Source: Sapria himalayana (Eukaryota > Streptophyta > Magnoliopsida > Malpighiales > Rafflesiaceae). From it: 64,000 nucleotides of DNA. Shown piece by piece: positions 11,419 to 25,200 of the stretch (its first letter is position 1; each line of letters begins with the position of its first letter). The notes beneath the pieces are model-generated. The model was not told where the DNA came from. It ran no database searches and saw only the letters and a list, made by a program, of their open reading frames with translations. Both the position numbers and the translations under genes were made by a program. Location: the NCBI GenBank assembly GCA_029783825.1, contig JAREIK010009620.1, forward strand, positions 1 through 64,000. Reading direction: 5' to 3'.

Positions 11419-14400
11419 TTATATCTAACTTTCAATCAATCAATCCATCTATCTTTATATCTATCTATTTATCTATCTATTGTCTATCTATCTGTCTATG
11501 TTTCTATCTATCTAACTATTTATATGTCTATATGTCTATCTATTTATATGTCTATTTCTCTATTTATTTATTTATATATCTATCTATATTTTATCTATCT
11601 ATCTGTTTATCTATCTATCTATCTATCTATCTGTGTATTTGTCTATTTGTGTATATATCTTTCTTACAATTTATCTATCTATCTATCTCTTTATATGGTC
11701 ATTCTTTACATCAGTATCTACTTATCTGTCTATCTATCTATCTATTCTGTCTATTTGTATATTAGATAATCTGTTTCTATCTATTATCTATCTATCTATT
11801 ATCTATTATATATCTTCTATCTGTCTATCTATCTACATGTCTATTTCTATATATTCTATTTATCTTTCTTAATGTCTATATCATTGTGTCTATTCTCTAT
11901 CTGCATATCTATCTATCTATCTATCTGTCTATTTTTCTATCTATCTATTTATGTGTCTGTGTGATTTTCTGCTTTCTATCTGTGTGCCTATGTGAGTGAG
12001 TGTGGTGTCTATCTGTCTGTCTCTTTTTTGTGTGTCTATCTATCTACATGTCTTTATATCTTATTTTTGTTGTCAGTTTGTCCATCTATCTATATATGTA
12101 ACCAGCTAGCTATCTATCAATTAATAGATTAATTTATCTCTATCTATCTACTATCTATCTATCTATGCATCTATCTATATACTATCTATCTTTCTGTCTT
12201 CCTGTCTGTTAGTCTATTTGTATATTTATTTGTCTATCCATTTATCTGATTTTCTTTCTATCTTTCTATCTGCTATCTATCTTTCTTTATGTTTTTCTAT
12301 CTATAGTCTATCTTTCTATTAATATATCTATCTAACTTTCTTTATATATATAATATTATATATATATCTATCTATCTATCTGTCTGTCTATCTTTCTATC
12401 TATCTGTCTATCTAGTAGTATATCTGTCTGTGTCTATCTATATAATTGTTAATCTATCAATCAACCTATCTATCTATAGTCTATCTATTTATATTTTATC
12501 TATATCTGTCTATTATATATATAGTCTATATATATATATATATTTTATATCTATCTATATAGATATATATATTATATATAGATATATTTCAATCTATTTG
12601 TCTATCTATCTATCTGTCTATCTTTGTTCTATCTATTATCTATTTATCTGACTATCTATATAGCTATCTATTTGTGTTATATCTATTTGTCTATCTATTT
12701 ATATGTATATCTATATATTGTTTATCTATCTATCTGTCTATCTGTCTATCTATCTATATGTATATCATCTATCTATCAGTCTATTTATCTCTATGTCTAT
12801 CAATCTATCCATCTAATTGTCTTTTTGACTATCTATTTATATGTCTATCTATCTTTAATCTATTTGTCTATCAATCTATCTTTCTACCTGTATATTGTTT
12901 ATTTATTTATATGTCTATTTGTCTATCTATCTATGTGTCTATCTTCCTATTATTGTATTTGTCTATCAGTCTATTTATCTATTGTCTATATGTCTATCAG
13001 TATATATGTCTATCTACCAATCTATCAATCTATAAATTTTCTTATATGCCTATCTTTCTATCATTCTATCTGTTTATTAGTCTAATCTATCTATCTTTTA
13101 AATATTTGTTATCTATTTATATGTTTATCTGTCTATATGTCTTTTGTATTTCTATCTATAGTCTACCTATCTATTTTTTATCTATCTATTTATCGATCAG
13201 TATATCTATCAATCTATTATCTATCTATCTATCTATTTGTTTATCTAACTATCTTGTTCTATATCTTTTTGTTTATCTTTCTATCAGTCTATCTATCTAT
13301 ATGTTTATTAGTCAATCTATATATCATTCTATATATCAATATATCTATAGTCAATCTAACAATCTCTCTATCTTTTTATCTGTCTATCTGACTACTATCA
13401 ATCTTTTATCTATCTATCTACTATATTTATCTATCTATAGATCTATATGTCAATCTATGAATCGGGCACTTTACCTATTTGCATATCAATTTATTAATCT
13501 ATTTATCTTCTATCTGTGAATATGTCTTTCTATCTATCACTCTAGATGTCTATATGTCTTTTTATCGATCAATCTATTTATCTATATTTCTATCTATCTA
13601 TCTATTTATTTGTCTATCTCTTTATATATCTGTCTATTTATCTGTCTATCTGTCTATATGTCAATCTGTCTCTTCATCTACTTATCTATCCATCTATCTA
13701 TCTATCTATATATCGTGTATCTACCTATATATCTATCTGTCTATCTTTTTTTTTCTGTGTATCTGTCCATCTGTCTTTCTATCAATATGGTCGAAATATA
13801 TCACTCTATCTGTCTATCTTTCTATCTATTTATATGTTTATCTTACTATCTATGTATCTATTAACAAGTCTATATGTCTAACTTTGTATCTATCTATCTA
13901 TCTTTTGGTCTATTTGTCAATTTTTCTATTAGTCTATCAATCTATCAATCTATTTATTTAACTATCTATCTATCTATCTGTATACTAGCTATTTATCTAT
14001 ATATCTATCCGACTCTTTATCTATAAATTTGTATATCTGTCTATCAGTGTATCTATCTATCATTTGTTTATCTATCTATCTGTTTATCTGTATATTCTAT
14101 TTATCTTCTGTTTATCTATCTATATGATCTATTTGTTTATCTTTCTATCTATTTATCCATGGATCAGTTTATCAGAATAGTTATCTACTTGTCTATATTT
14201 GTCTTTGAATATATCTACTATTTGACTATCTTTTATCTATTTATTTGTGTATAGTCTAACTTCTATCTATCTATGTATCTGTCTATTTGTGTATCTATCT
14301 ATCTAATTATTTGTCTATCTGTCTATCTATCTATCTATCTATCTATCAGTCTATATATCTATCAGGTATAACTATCTATTTTATTTATTTGTCTATTTAT

Positions 14401-15392
14401 CTATTTATCAATTTGTCTATCTATCTATATTATCTCTTCTATCTATCTCTATATCTATCTTTCTATTTTATTTTATCTCTTTATCTATCTAGATGTCAAT
14501 TTACTATGTATCTTTCTAACTATCTTTTTATCTATCATTTTTTTATATGCTATATGTCAATCTCTCTAAATTTCTATCTATTTATATCTAACCTCTATGT
14601 ACCTATTTATTTATAATCTATCTTTCTATTTGTCTATTTGTTTTGTTGTTTTTCTATTTATATGTCTTTCTAACTAGTCTTCTATTTGTCTATTTGCCTA
14701 TCTATCTATCGATCAATCAATCTATCTATCTTTCTACCTATCATCTATTCTATCTATTTTCTATCTCTTTATTTATTTATCTATCTATTTATCTTTCTAT
14801 GTACCTAACTAGCTATCTAGCTATCTATCTATTTGTCTATCATTCTATTTTTATATCTACCTATTTGTCTATATGTCTATCTAGTTATTTCTTTATCTAC
14901 CTTTCTATCTATTTGTCTATCTGCCTATTTATCTTAACTATATATCTATTTGTCAATCTGTATATCTATTTTATATCTTTCAATAATTATACTACCTATT
15001 TGTTTACCTATTTATCTACTAACTATTATCTATCTATCTATCATTTTATCTATCTTCCTATCTAATTATCTATCTAGCTATTTGTTTATATGGTATATCT
15101 ATCTATCTCTTTATATATCTAACTTTAAAACTATCTATCTATCAATTTATATCTTTATCTATCTACTTATCTATAAAATTATTCTATATATCTACTCTCT
15201 TTCAATCTATACATTCTATCTGTCTATTTGAATGTCTATCTATCTGTCTAGTTGTTTATATATCTATTTGTTTATATATCTATATCAATATCTATCTATC
15301 TAAAAAAACTTACTATCTATCTGTAAATCTATCTATCTATAGATCACTCTTATATCTAACAATCTATCATCTGTATATCTATCTATCTTTTT
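11409..15392. repeat. Degenerate (TCTA)n array, TCTA on + strand
   Basis: About 4 kb of TCTA/TCTG/TTTG/TATA tetramers with occasional indels. A patch near 11900-12060 is more diverged (GTGTGTGTCTATC, TTTTTTGTGTG). A patch near 12480-12600 is dominated by TATATA/ATATAG. The array fades into a TTTTTTT run at 15388-15394. No gene is seen. Confidence 0.93.
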
Positions 15393-15469
15393 TTAAAAGG
15401 TCTTTTATCTATTATTAAAGAAACATAACCCTCACTTGTAGGCGGAGGAAAACCATTACAACCACATAA

Positions 15470-15482
15470 CTCTATTTATAGG
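15470..15482 (-). promoter_or_regulatory. TATA-box-like motif in the 15.4-16.7 kb insert
   Basis: The minus strand reads CCTATAAATAGAG, a good plant TATA box. It lies about 70-80 bp upstream of the left edge, as expected for the U3/R boundary of an LTR read leftwards. Function is inferred from sequence only. Confidence 0.4.
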
Positions 15483-15605
15483 TCATTACATTTACAGGAC
15501 AAGACCCTAACCAAAAGAACACAAAATACAATAATTTATCCTTAGTTAAGCCAACTTTGGCAGTAGCCACTCTCTTTGTGCTCCTTCATATTTATGGAGC
15601 AGTGT

Positions 15606-15690
15606 AGCAAGCAGCAGCAGGTAGAATTTTCGTAGCAGCAAGTAGACTTATATCAGCAGCAGGTAGACTCATGGCAGCAACAGGCAACAC
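15606..15690. repeat. GCAGCAGGTAGA short repeats
   Basis: Imperfect copies of GCAGCAG(C)AGGTAGA occur at about 15610, 15638, 15657 and 15675, forming a loose minisatellite inside the insert. A related CAGCA/GGCAG bias continues to about 16040. Confidence 0.6.
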
Positions 15691-16450
15691 TCTACATAGG
15701 TATATGCATAATAGAGATTTGTTCAGGCAGCTTCTTTTTTGTTCATGCATCTTCCTTATTCTTTGTTCAGGCAGTTTTTGATAATATATGCTCCTTTATT
15801 TGATGTTGTATCAACATCTGTGTGGAGGCAGCTAATGACAGGCAGCAACAGAATCATACATATGGCATCAGGATCATATATATGATATCAGCATGAATTG
15901 CATGAAGCAGCAACATCTGGATTTATGTCTAAATTGTAGGTAGAATATGTCCGTCTCACATGCTAGACAACAGTAGAATCAGAGGTATAGCATTAGCAAG
16001 CAGCAGCTGGTTCAAGTGGCAGGCAGCATATGGGGATAGTGCTGCCCATGTGATCGAACCTCTATCTCTCATCTTCCCCGTGTCTCAGGCTCATCTCTTT
16101 ACATTCTTTCTAAAATGTTTCCAGCCGTCTTCCTTCTTCATTTATACACTTCTGAACCTGTAAAATCCAAAGAGAAAAAAATGAACGTGCCTACAAGATA
16201 ACTTGGCACCCTATTACCCTTATCCCTTGTTAAACTTATACAATATTAGACGAAAACTCCACAGAATTGTTGGATTAAAAATAGAATTCTTCTTCTTAAC
16301 ATCCTGCAAGGAAAGTCCAAATACATATTTATAGATATGCACTATTCTGCCGAAATGCAGAATTAACACATTCATAACTCTAACCTGTTTGCTTCTTTTT
16401 TAGATTCATTATTCTAAATTATGATTTAAGTATTATTTTTATTTTTAAAG

Positions 16451-16606
16451 ATGGCTCAACCTCCACCCTTCCTATTCCATTTAAGTATGAGGCAGAAATT
16501 CCCTGCATTGTCGGATTCCCACACGATCCAACAGAAGGTTGAGACTTTGTCATACCTTCGTAGAGTGTTTATTTGTTCTAATATAAGGAAATCCCATTTT
16601 ATCTAA
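16451..16606 (+). CDS. Short unrecognised ORF (51 aa), possible captured exon
   Basis: An ATG at 16451 opens a 51-codon frame beginning MAQPPPFLFHLSM and ending at TAA (16604-16606). It is preceded by T-rich sequence and a TTTTTTAG acceptor-like site near 16395-16402. Codon content looks more protein-like than its surroundings. I do not recognise the family. It lies inside an insert flanked by array, so a fragment carried by an element is as likely as a functional small gene. Confidence 0.2.
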   Translation: MAQPPPFLFHLSMRQKFPALSDSHTIQQKVETLSYLRRVFICSNIRKSHFI

Positions 16607-16715
16607 ACATGCTATTCCCTTTAGTTTATTTGGCATGGATTCCACGTTATATTCTATATCTCCTCTAATGGTGCCTATCTATCTCTTAATCTGTCTATGT
16701 ATCTATCTAACTATT

Positions 16716-16720
<5 letters not shown>

Positions 16721-16762
<42 letters not shown>
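16721..16762. repeat. (AT)n tract, about 42 bp
   Basis: Uninterrupted alternating AT inside the TCTA array. Confidence 0.95.
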
Positions 16763-16764
<2 letters not shown>

Positions 16765-18652
16765 CTATCTATCTATATATCTATTTGTCTGTGTATCTAA
16801 CTTTTTATTTGTCAATCTTACTATCTTACTTTATATCTATATGTCTGTCTATCTATCTGTTTATTTGAGAAACTGTCTATCAATTTATCTATCTATCTAT
16901 CTATCTGTCAGTCTATTTGTGTATCTATCTGACTATCTATCAATCGTTCAATCTATCTATGTGTCTTCTTTTTATCTAACTATATATCTATCTATGTGTG
17001 TATCTGTCTATCTATATATATGTCAATAAATCTATCTGTCTATGTATTTATCTATCTATTTATCAATATGTATTCCTTTCTATCTATCTATTTGTCTAAT
17101 TGTCTAACTATCTATCTATTTATTTGTTTATTTAATTATCTATCTGTCTATTTGTATATCTATCTATTTATTTTTTTATTTATCTATTAGTCTATCTATC
17201 TATTAATCTAACTATATGTCTATATATCTGTCTGTCTGTTTGTCTGTCTATCTGTATATCTTACATATCTTATTATCAATATTTCTATCTATAAATCTTC
17301 TATTTATCTATCTTTATATCTAGCAATCTTTATATCTATCTATCTATCTGTCTCTCTATCTATCTCTCTATTTATCCATTTAACTTTCTGTCTATATATC
17401 AATCTATCTGTCAATATTTTATTTTCTATCTATCTATATATCTATCTATATGTCTATTTGTCTATATATCTATCTATATATCTATCTATATATCTTTCTA
17501 TATATCTATCTATATATCTATCTATATATTTGTCTTTCTGTCTATATGTCTATCTGTCCATCAGTCAATCTATCTATTTGTCTATCTATCTATCTATTTT
17601 TCTGTCTATCTTTTTATCTAACCTAAAAATCTATCTATCTTACTTCTCTTTATCTATATATATATATATATATATATCTATATTTTCTGTCTATCAGTTT
17701 ATCTATTTATCTATCTATATATCTATCTACCTATTTGTCTATCTTATGATAGGTTTATGTGTATATCTATCTATCTATTTATTTATCTCTCTATCTTTCT
17801 ATCTATATATCAATCTATGTATATGTCTATATGCATATCTGTATATGGGTCTATCTGTCTATTTATCTATCTATCTATTTATATGTCTATCTATCTTTCT
17901 ATCTTTCTGTCTATCTATCTATCTATCTCACTATTTATTCTATCTGCTTGTTTATCTATATATCTTTCTATATGTCTATATATCGATCATTATATTTGTC
18001 AATATGTCTAACTTTCTATCTGCCTATCTACCTATTTGTCTTTATGCATATATGTCTATATGTCTATATGTATATCTATCTGTTTATCTATCTATCTATC
18101 TATTTGCATATCAGACTATCTATGTATATGTCTATCTGTCTATCAATCTATCTATCTAGCAATTTATATGTCAATATGTCAATCTGTCTATTTATCTATA
18201 TGTCTATCTGTCATTCTATCTATCAGTCTATTTGTCTATTTGTCTGTCAATCTATCTATTTATCTATCTATCTATGTGTCTATCTATCTATCTATCTATC
18301 TATTTGTCTATCTATCTATCTTTCTATCAATCAATCTGTCTATCTATCTATCTATCTAGCTATCTATCTATTTGTCTGTCAATCGGTCTATATGTCAATC
18401 TATCTATCTAACTAAATATCTACCCGACTATCTGCCTATATGTGAATTTTCCTACATGTCTATATGTCTATCTATCTTTCTATATGTCTATCTTTCTATC
18501 TATCTCTATATATATTTGTCTATATGTCTTTTTGTTTATCTACCTATCTGTCTATCTGTCTATTTGTCTATATGTCTATATGTCTATATGTCTATATGCC
18601 TATATGCTTATATATCTATTTGTCTATATGTCTATTTGTCTATTTTTCTATC

Positions 18653-18656
<4 letters not shown>

Positions 18657-18695
<39 letters not shown>
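18657..18695. repeat. (TA)n tract, about 39 bp
   Basis: Uninterrupted alternating TA inside the TCTA array. Confidence 0.95.
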
Positions 18696-18697
<2 letters not shown>

Positions 18698-19002
18698 ATC
18701 TTTGTTGCTTTCTGTCTATCTGTCTATCTATATATCTATCTATCTATCATTCAGTCTATCTATCTTACTATTTATCTATCTTTCTATTGATCTATCTATC
18801 ACACTATCTATCTGTTTGTCTGTCTATCTGTATATTTGACTATTTGTCTATCTGTCTATCTATATATTTTTATATATGTCTATCTTTCTATCTACTTATA
18901 TTCATATCTCTTTTCTGTCGCTATGTTTATATGACTATATGTGTATCTATTTATCTGTCTATCTATTTATTTGTCTATCTATCTATTTGTATATTTGTCT
19001 AT

Positions 19003-19004
<2 letters not shown>

Positions 19005-19035
<31 letters not shown>
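19005..19035. repeat. (TA)n tract, about 31 bp
   Basis: Uninterrupted alternating TA inside the TCTA array. Confidence 0.95.
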
Positions 19036-19037
<2 letters not shown>

Positions 19038-22000
19038 ATCTCTATATGTCTATCTATATATCTATTTATCTTTCTATCTATTTATCAATCAATCTATTTA
19101 TCCGTATATATATCTATCTGTCCATCTGTCTATTTGTATATTTGTCGATCTATCTATCTATCTATCTATTTGTCAATTTATCTATCTATTTGTCTATCTA
19201 TATATCTATTTGTCTATCTTTCTATCTGTCTATCTATCTATCTATCTATCTTTATTTCTATCTATATATCTATCAATCTATGTTAATAACTTACTATCTA
19301 TTTATCTATCTATTTATCTATCTATCTATCTAGCTATCTATTTATCTATTTTCTATCTATATGTCTATATGTCTATATGTTTATCTATATATCTTATTTT
19401 TATTTATCTATCTTATATTTATCAATCTTATATTTATCTATCTATCTATTTTTATATCAATCTATTTTTCTATATATCTATCTATATGTCTATCTATGTA
19501 TCTATATATTTATCTATCTATCTAACTAGCTAACTATCTATTTGTCTATCTATCTATCTATCTATCTTCTATTTATCTCTCTATCTATCTTTTTATCTGT
19601 ATATCTGTCTAATTGTTTATATGTCTATCTATATCTCTGTCTAATAGTCTATCTATCTATTTGTGTATCTATTTATCTATCTATCTGTTTATATATTTGT
19701 CTATCTGCCTATCTGCTTATCTGTCTATCAATATATTTGTCAATATGTCTACATATCAATTTGCCTATCTACCTATATGTCTATCACTCTATATGTCTAT
19801 TTGTATATCTATCTATATATCAATCTATCTATTTGTCTATTTGTCTATCTATTTATTTGTGTTTCTCTCTATCTATCAATCTATCTATTTGTCTATATGT
19901 CTATGTATATCTATATAAATATTTATCTGTCTATCTATCTCTCTATAAATCTATCTATTTATCTTTCTTTATATCTGTATATATGCTCTATCTATCTATC
20001 TATATATATATTTTTACCTTTCTATCTATATATCTATCTTCTATTTATATATATGTCTGCCAATTTATATATATGTCTTTCTGTCTATTTATATATTTGT
20101 TTATATGTCTATATACTTATCTGTCTATCTGCCTATCTACCTTTTCTCTTTCTATCTATATGTCTATATGTCTAAATGTCTATTTGTCTATCTGTCTATC
20201 TACTATCTATATATTTGTCTATCTATCTATTTGCATATATGTGTATCTATCTATAAGTCTATCTGTCTATTAATTTTTTGTTTATCTGTCTTTTTGTCAA
20301 TCTATCTATTTGTCTATTTATCTATGTATCTAACTATTTTATATGTTTCTAGATATCTATCTTTATATCTATCAATATTTATATCTATCTATGTGTCTAT
20401 GTGTCTATTTGGCTTGTATCTATTTTTCTTATTTTTTATCTATCTATCTGTCTATTTGTCTATATGTCTATCTGTCAATATGTCTATCTGTGTATTTTTC
20501 TATATATCTTTATGTCTATCTATCTATCTGTCTGTCTGTCTTTTTGTCTATATGTATATTTGTCTATCATTCTATTGGTCTATTTGTATATTTATCTTTC
20601 TATAGATTCATCTATCTATCAATTTATATATCTATCTATCTATATATATGTCTATCTATCAATCTTTTTAAGTCTATCTGTTTATTGATTTATCTCAAAA
20701 TCTATCTACTTGTCTATTAGTCTATCTACCTATATATCTCTCTATCTATCTAGCTATCTATATATCTATTTGTCTTTTTGTCTATCTATCTATCTTTCTA
20801 AATTTTTATATATAAGTGTTTATCCTCTATCTGCCTATCTATCTACCAATATATTTATCTATCTATCGGTCTATCTGTCTATCAAATCAATCAATCAATA
20901 AATAAATCTATCTATATATGTATCTATCTATATATCTATTTATCGATCGATCTATCCTTCTATCTATTTAAATATATGTCTTTCTATCTATATATCTATC
21001 TATTTGATTATATGTATATATATATTTTTCTATCAGGGTATCTATCTTTTTGTCTATCTATCTATATGTCAATCTTTCTATTTATATATTTATATATATG
21101 TCTATCTATCAAATTGTCTATCTGTATATTTGTCTAAATGTATATATGTTTATCTATCTATCTATATGTCTATGTCTATCTTTCTATCTATCTATTTGTA
21201 TACCTATCTTTCTATTTATCTATTTGTTTATCTTTCTATTTTCCTATCTATCTATCTATCTGTCTGTCTATCTATCAATATATCAATTAATCTATCTATC
21301 TATCTATTTTTAAATCTATCTTTTTGTTTATCTATTTATCTTTTTATCTGGCTATCTGTCTATCTGTTTATCTATCTATCTATCTATCTATCTAGCATTT
21401 AGTATATTTGTCTATCTGTCTATCTGTTTATCTAACTACCAGTTTATCTTTCAACCTTTCATCTATCTTTTGTTTGTTAACCTATCTATATATCGATCTA
21501 TCTATATATTTGTGTATCTATCTATCTATTTATTTCTCTATCTGTTTATCGATCAATTTGTCAATTTGTCTATCTATCAATCAATCAATCAATCTGTCTA
21601 TTTGTCTATCTATATATCAATCTATCTATCTATCTATTTGTATATCTATCTATCTGTCTATCTATCTAACTATCCGTGTAACTGTCTACTTTTATATCTG
21701 TCTATGTGTCTATTTATCTATCTTTTTTTATCTATATTTAAATCTTTCTGTCTATATGTATATATGTCTATCTGTCTATCTGTCTATCTATCTATCTGTC
21801 TATATGTTTATCTGTCTATCTATCTATCTAACTGTCAATCTGTATATCAATCTATTTATCTATCTATTTATTTATCTTTAGAGCTATCTATATGTCTATA
21901 ATTCTTTATGTCTATCTCTCAATCTGTCCATCTGTATTTCTATCTATTTGTCTATCTCTGAATCTATCCATTTGTCTATATATATATATATATATGTCTA

Positions 22001-22162
22001 TGCATCTATCTTCCTTTTTATCAACCAATCTATATATATATATATGTCTATCTGTATATTTGTCTATTTTTATATCTATAATCTATTAATCTATTTATTT
22101 ATCTGTCTATATAACTATCTATCTATATATCTTTTGGTATATCTTTCTATCTGTATCTTTAG

Positions 22163-22163
<1 letters not shown>

Positions 22164-22198
<35 letters not shown>
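22164..22198. repeat. (TA)n tract, about 35 bp
   Basis: Uninterrupted alternating TA inside the TCTA array. Confidence 0.95.
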
Positions 22199-22200
<2 letters not shown>

Positions 22201-25200
22201 ATCTGTCTATCTATCTTTCTATTTGTCTTTATGTCTATCTATCAATCTCTAAATCTCTTTCTATATTAGTCTATTTGTCTATTTGTATATCTGTCTATCT
22301 ATTTATCTATCTATATATCTATGTGTCTATCTATTAGTCTATCAATTTGCCTATCTATCTATAAGTCAATATGTCTATCTATCTATCTATCTATCTTTCT
22401 ATCTATTTGTCTATCTATTTATCTATCTTTCTCTCTCTATCTGTCTACATGTCTATATATATATCTATCTATCCGGCTATCTATCTAAGTGTATGTTTGT
22501 CTATATATCTATATGGTTATATATTTGTCTATCTATTGATCGATCTATCAGTCTGTCTATTTGTCAATCGATCTATCTATCTTTCAATCTTACTATCTTA
22601 CTATTTGTCTATATATCTATCTATCTAAATTTCTATCTGTCTATCTCACTATTTGTATAATCTATCTATCCATCTTTCTAGCTATCTATCGATCTATCTA
22701 TCTATCTATCTATTTATCTGTCTATCTATCTATCTATCAGTCTATATATCTATATGTTTATCTGTCTATCAATCTTTCTATGTGTAATTTTGTTTATCTG
22801 TATATATGTCTATCTATATAAATGTATATCTGTATATCTATCTATTTATCTATCTATCTGTCTATCTCTCTCTCTCTCTCAGGATATCTTTCTATTTGAT
22901 TATCTATCTATCTGTCTATGTGTCTATGTATCTATCTGTCTATATTTGTATCTATCTATCTATCTATCTATATATTTGTCGATCTATCTATTTGACTATA
23001 TATCTATCTGAGTATCTATGTATCTATATATCTTTCTACCTGTATATCTGTTTATCTATCTATCTATCTATCATTCTTTCTTTCTACGCGTCTATCTGTC
23101 TATCTATTTTTCTATCAATCTTTCTGCCTACCTATCTATTGTCTATCTCTCTAATTGACTATACATTTATTTTTCTATATTTCTATTTATCTATCTATGT
23201 ATCTTTTGTTCAATATGTCTATCTACCTATCTATCTATCTATAAATCTATCTTTATGAGTTTCTATATAGTTGTTTATGTCTATATGTCTATCTGTATAA
23301 CTATCAATCTATCTATATTTCTATTTTTTTGTGTATCTATCAATATTTCTTTTTATCTATCTATCTATGTTACTATATATATAAATATATATATCTCAAT
23401 TTATCTATCTATATATCTATCTATCGATTTGTATATCTGCCTATCTATGTATCTGTTTATCTGTATGCCAATCTACCTGTCTATCTGTGTATCTGTTAAT
23501 CCTTTAATCTTTCTATATCTCTATATGTAGACCTGCCTATCTGCCTATCTTCCTATCTGTATATCTATCTAACTATTTATTTTTCTATATGTCTATATAT
23601 TTATCTACTATCAGTCTATGTGTCTATCTGTCTATTTGTTTGTCAATCTATCTATAAATCGGTCGAACTATCTTCTGCCTTGCTGCCTATATATAAATCT
23701 ATTTATCTGTCTATATTTTTATTTATCTATTTGTCTACGTATAAATCTATCTATATGTTTGTCTATCTATCAATGTATATGTATATATGTCTATCTGTAT
23801 ATCTGTGTATCTATCTATGTATCTATTTATTTGTTTATCTATATATTTGTCTATATTTCTATCTGTCTGTATATATAGTTATTAGTATATTTGTATATCT
23901 ATCTTTCTATCTATCTATTTATCTGTCTATATTACTATCTATCTATCTATTTATTTTTCTATCTATCTATATATATGACTATATGCCTATATGCTTATCG
24001 GCCTATATGCATATTTGTCTAATTGCCTCGATGCTTATCTATTTATTTACCTATATGTGTATCTATCTATCTATCTGTTTTTCTATCGGTCTATCTACCT
24101 TTTTATCTACCTTTCTATCTATCTATCTGTCTATCTATCTATTTGTCTATCTTTATATCTAAGTATCTGTATATCTATCTATCTGTCTATCTATCTATTT
24201 GTCAAACTACAATTCAATCTATATGTCTATCAATCTATCTTTGTATATATATGTATGTCTATCTGTTTAAATGTTTATCTATCTAGTTATCTAGCTATTT
24301 ATCTATCTATCTATCTATCTATCTGTGTATCTGATAATCTATCAATCTATATTTATATATATCGATATTTCTAACTATATATATATATATATTTCAATCT
24401 TTTTGTCTATTTGTCTATATATCTATCTAACTGGTTGTCTTTCGATCTGTCGATCCATCTATTTGTCTATCAGGCTTTTTATTTATCTATCTATATGTTT
24501 ATCTGTCTACTTATCTATCTATTTGTCTGTCTATCTATCTATCTATCTGTCTATATGTCTAAATATCTAATTGTCTATCTATTTATTTGTTTATCTATTT
24601 ATACATATATCTGTCAAACTATATATCTATCTATCTGTCTGTCTGTCTATTTGTCTCTTTGTCAATCTATCTATTTTTCTATCTATTATCTATCTATTTA
24701 TTTATCTATCTATTTATTTATCTATATAACTATCTAACTATCTATCTAGTTGTGTTTATGTATATCTTCCTATCTATCTATTTGTCTATCTATCTAATTA
24801 TCTATCTATATATCTATCTAACTATCTGTCTATCTGTCTCTATGTCTTTCTAGCTATTTTTATATGTATATATCTATCTGTCAATCAATCAATCAATATA
24901 TTGTCTATCAATCTATCTATCTATCCGTCTATATATTTATCTATATATATCTATATCTATCTATCTATAAATCTATCTATATGTCTCTCTATATATCTTT
25001 CTATTTGTATATCTGTGAATCTATCTTTTTATGTAACTATATATATATATATATATATATATCTATCTATCTTCTTTCTATCAATTTTTCTAACTATCGA
25101 TATGTGTATCTATCTATATGTCTATTTGTTTATCTATCTATATGTCTATCTTTCTATCTGTCTATCTGATTATTTGTCCATCTCTCTATCTATATATTTG

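Larger units (their letters stand above)
15393..16673. mobile_element. Non-array insert of uncertain class, possibly LTR-derived
   Basis: About 1.28 kb of ordinary-complexity DNA interrupts the array. On the minus strand it contains TATAAATAGAG (within 15471-15481) followed by a leader-like stretch and then AATAATAGATAAAAG near the left edge. That arrangement resembles the TATA box and polyadenylation region of a plant Copia LTR on the minus strand. A cluster of GCAGCAGGTAGA-like repeats lies at 15606-15690. No clear TG...CA ends or target duplication can be assigned because the flanks are TCTA repeats. Alternatives are a retroposed transcript or a captured gene fragment. Confidence 0.45.

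Noticed and set aside
11900..12060. Possible small insertion with GTGTGTGTCTATC sequence
   Set aside because: It grades into TCTA on both sides and is better explained as a more mutated part of the array.
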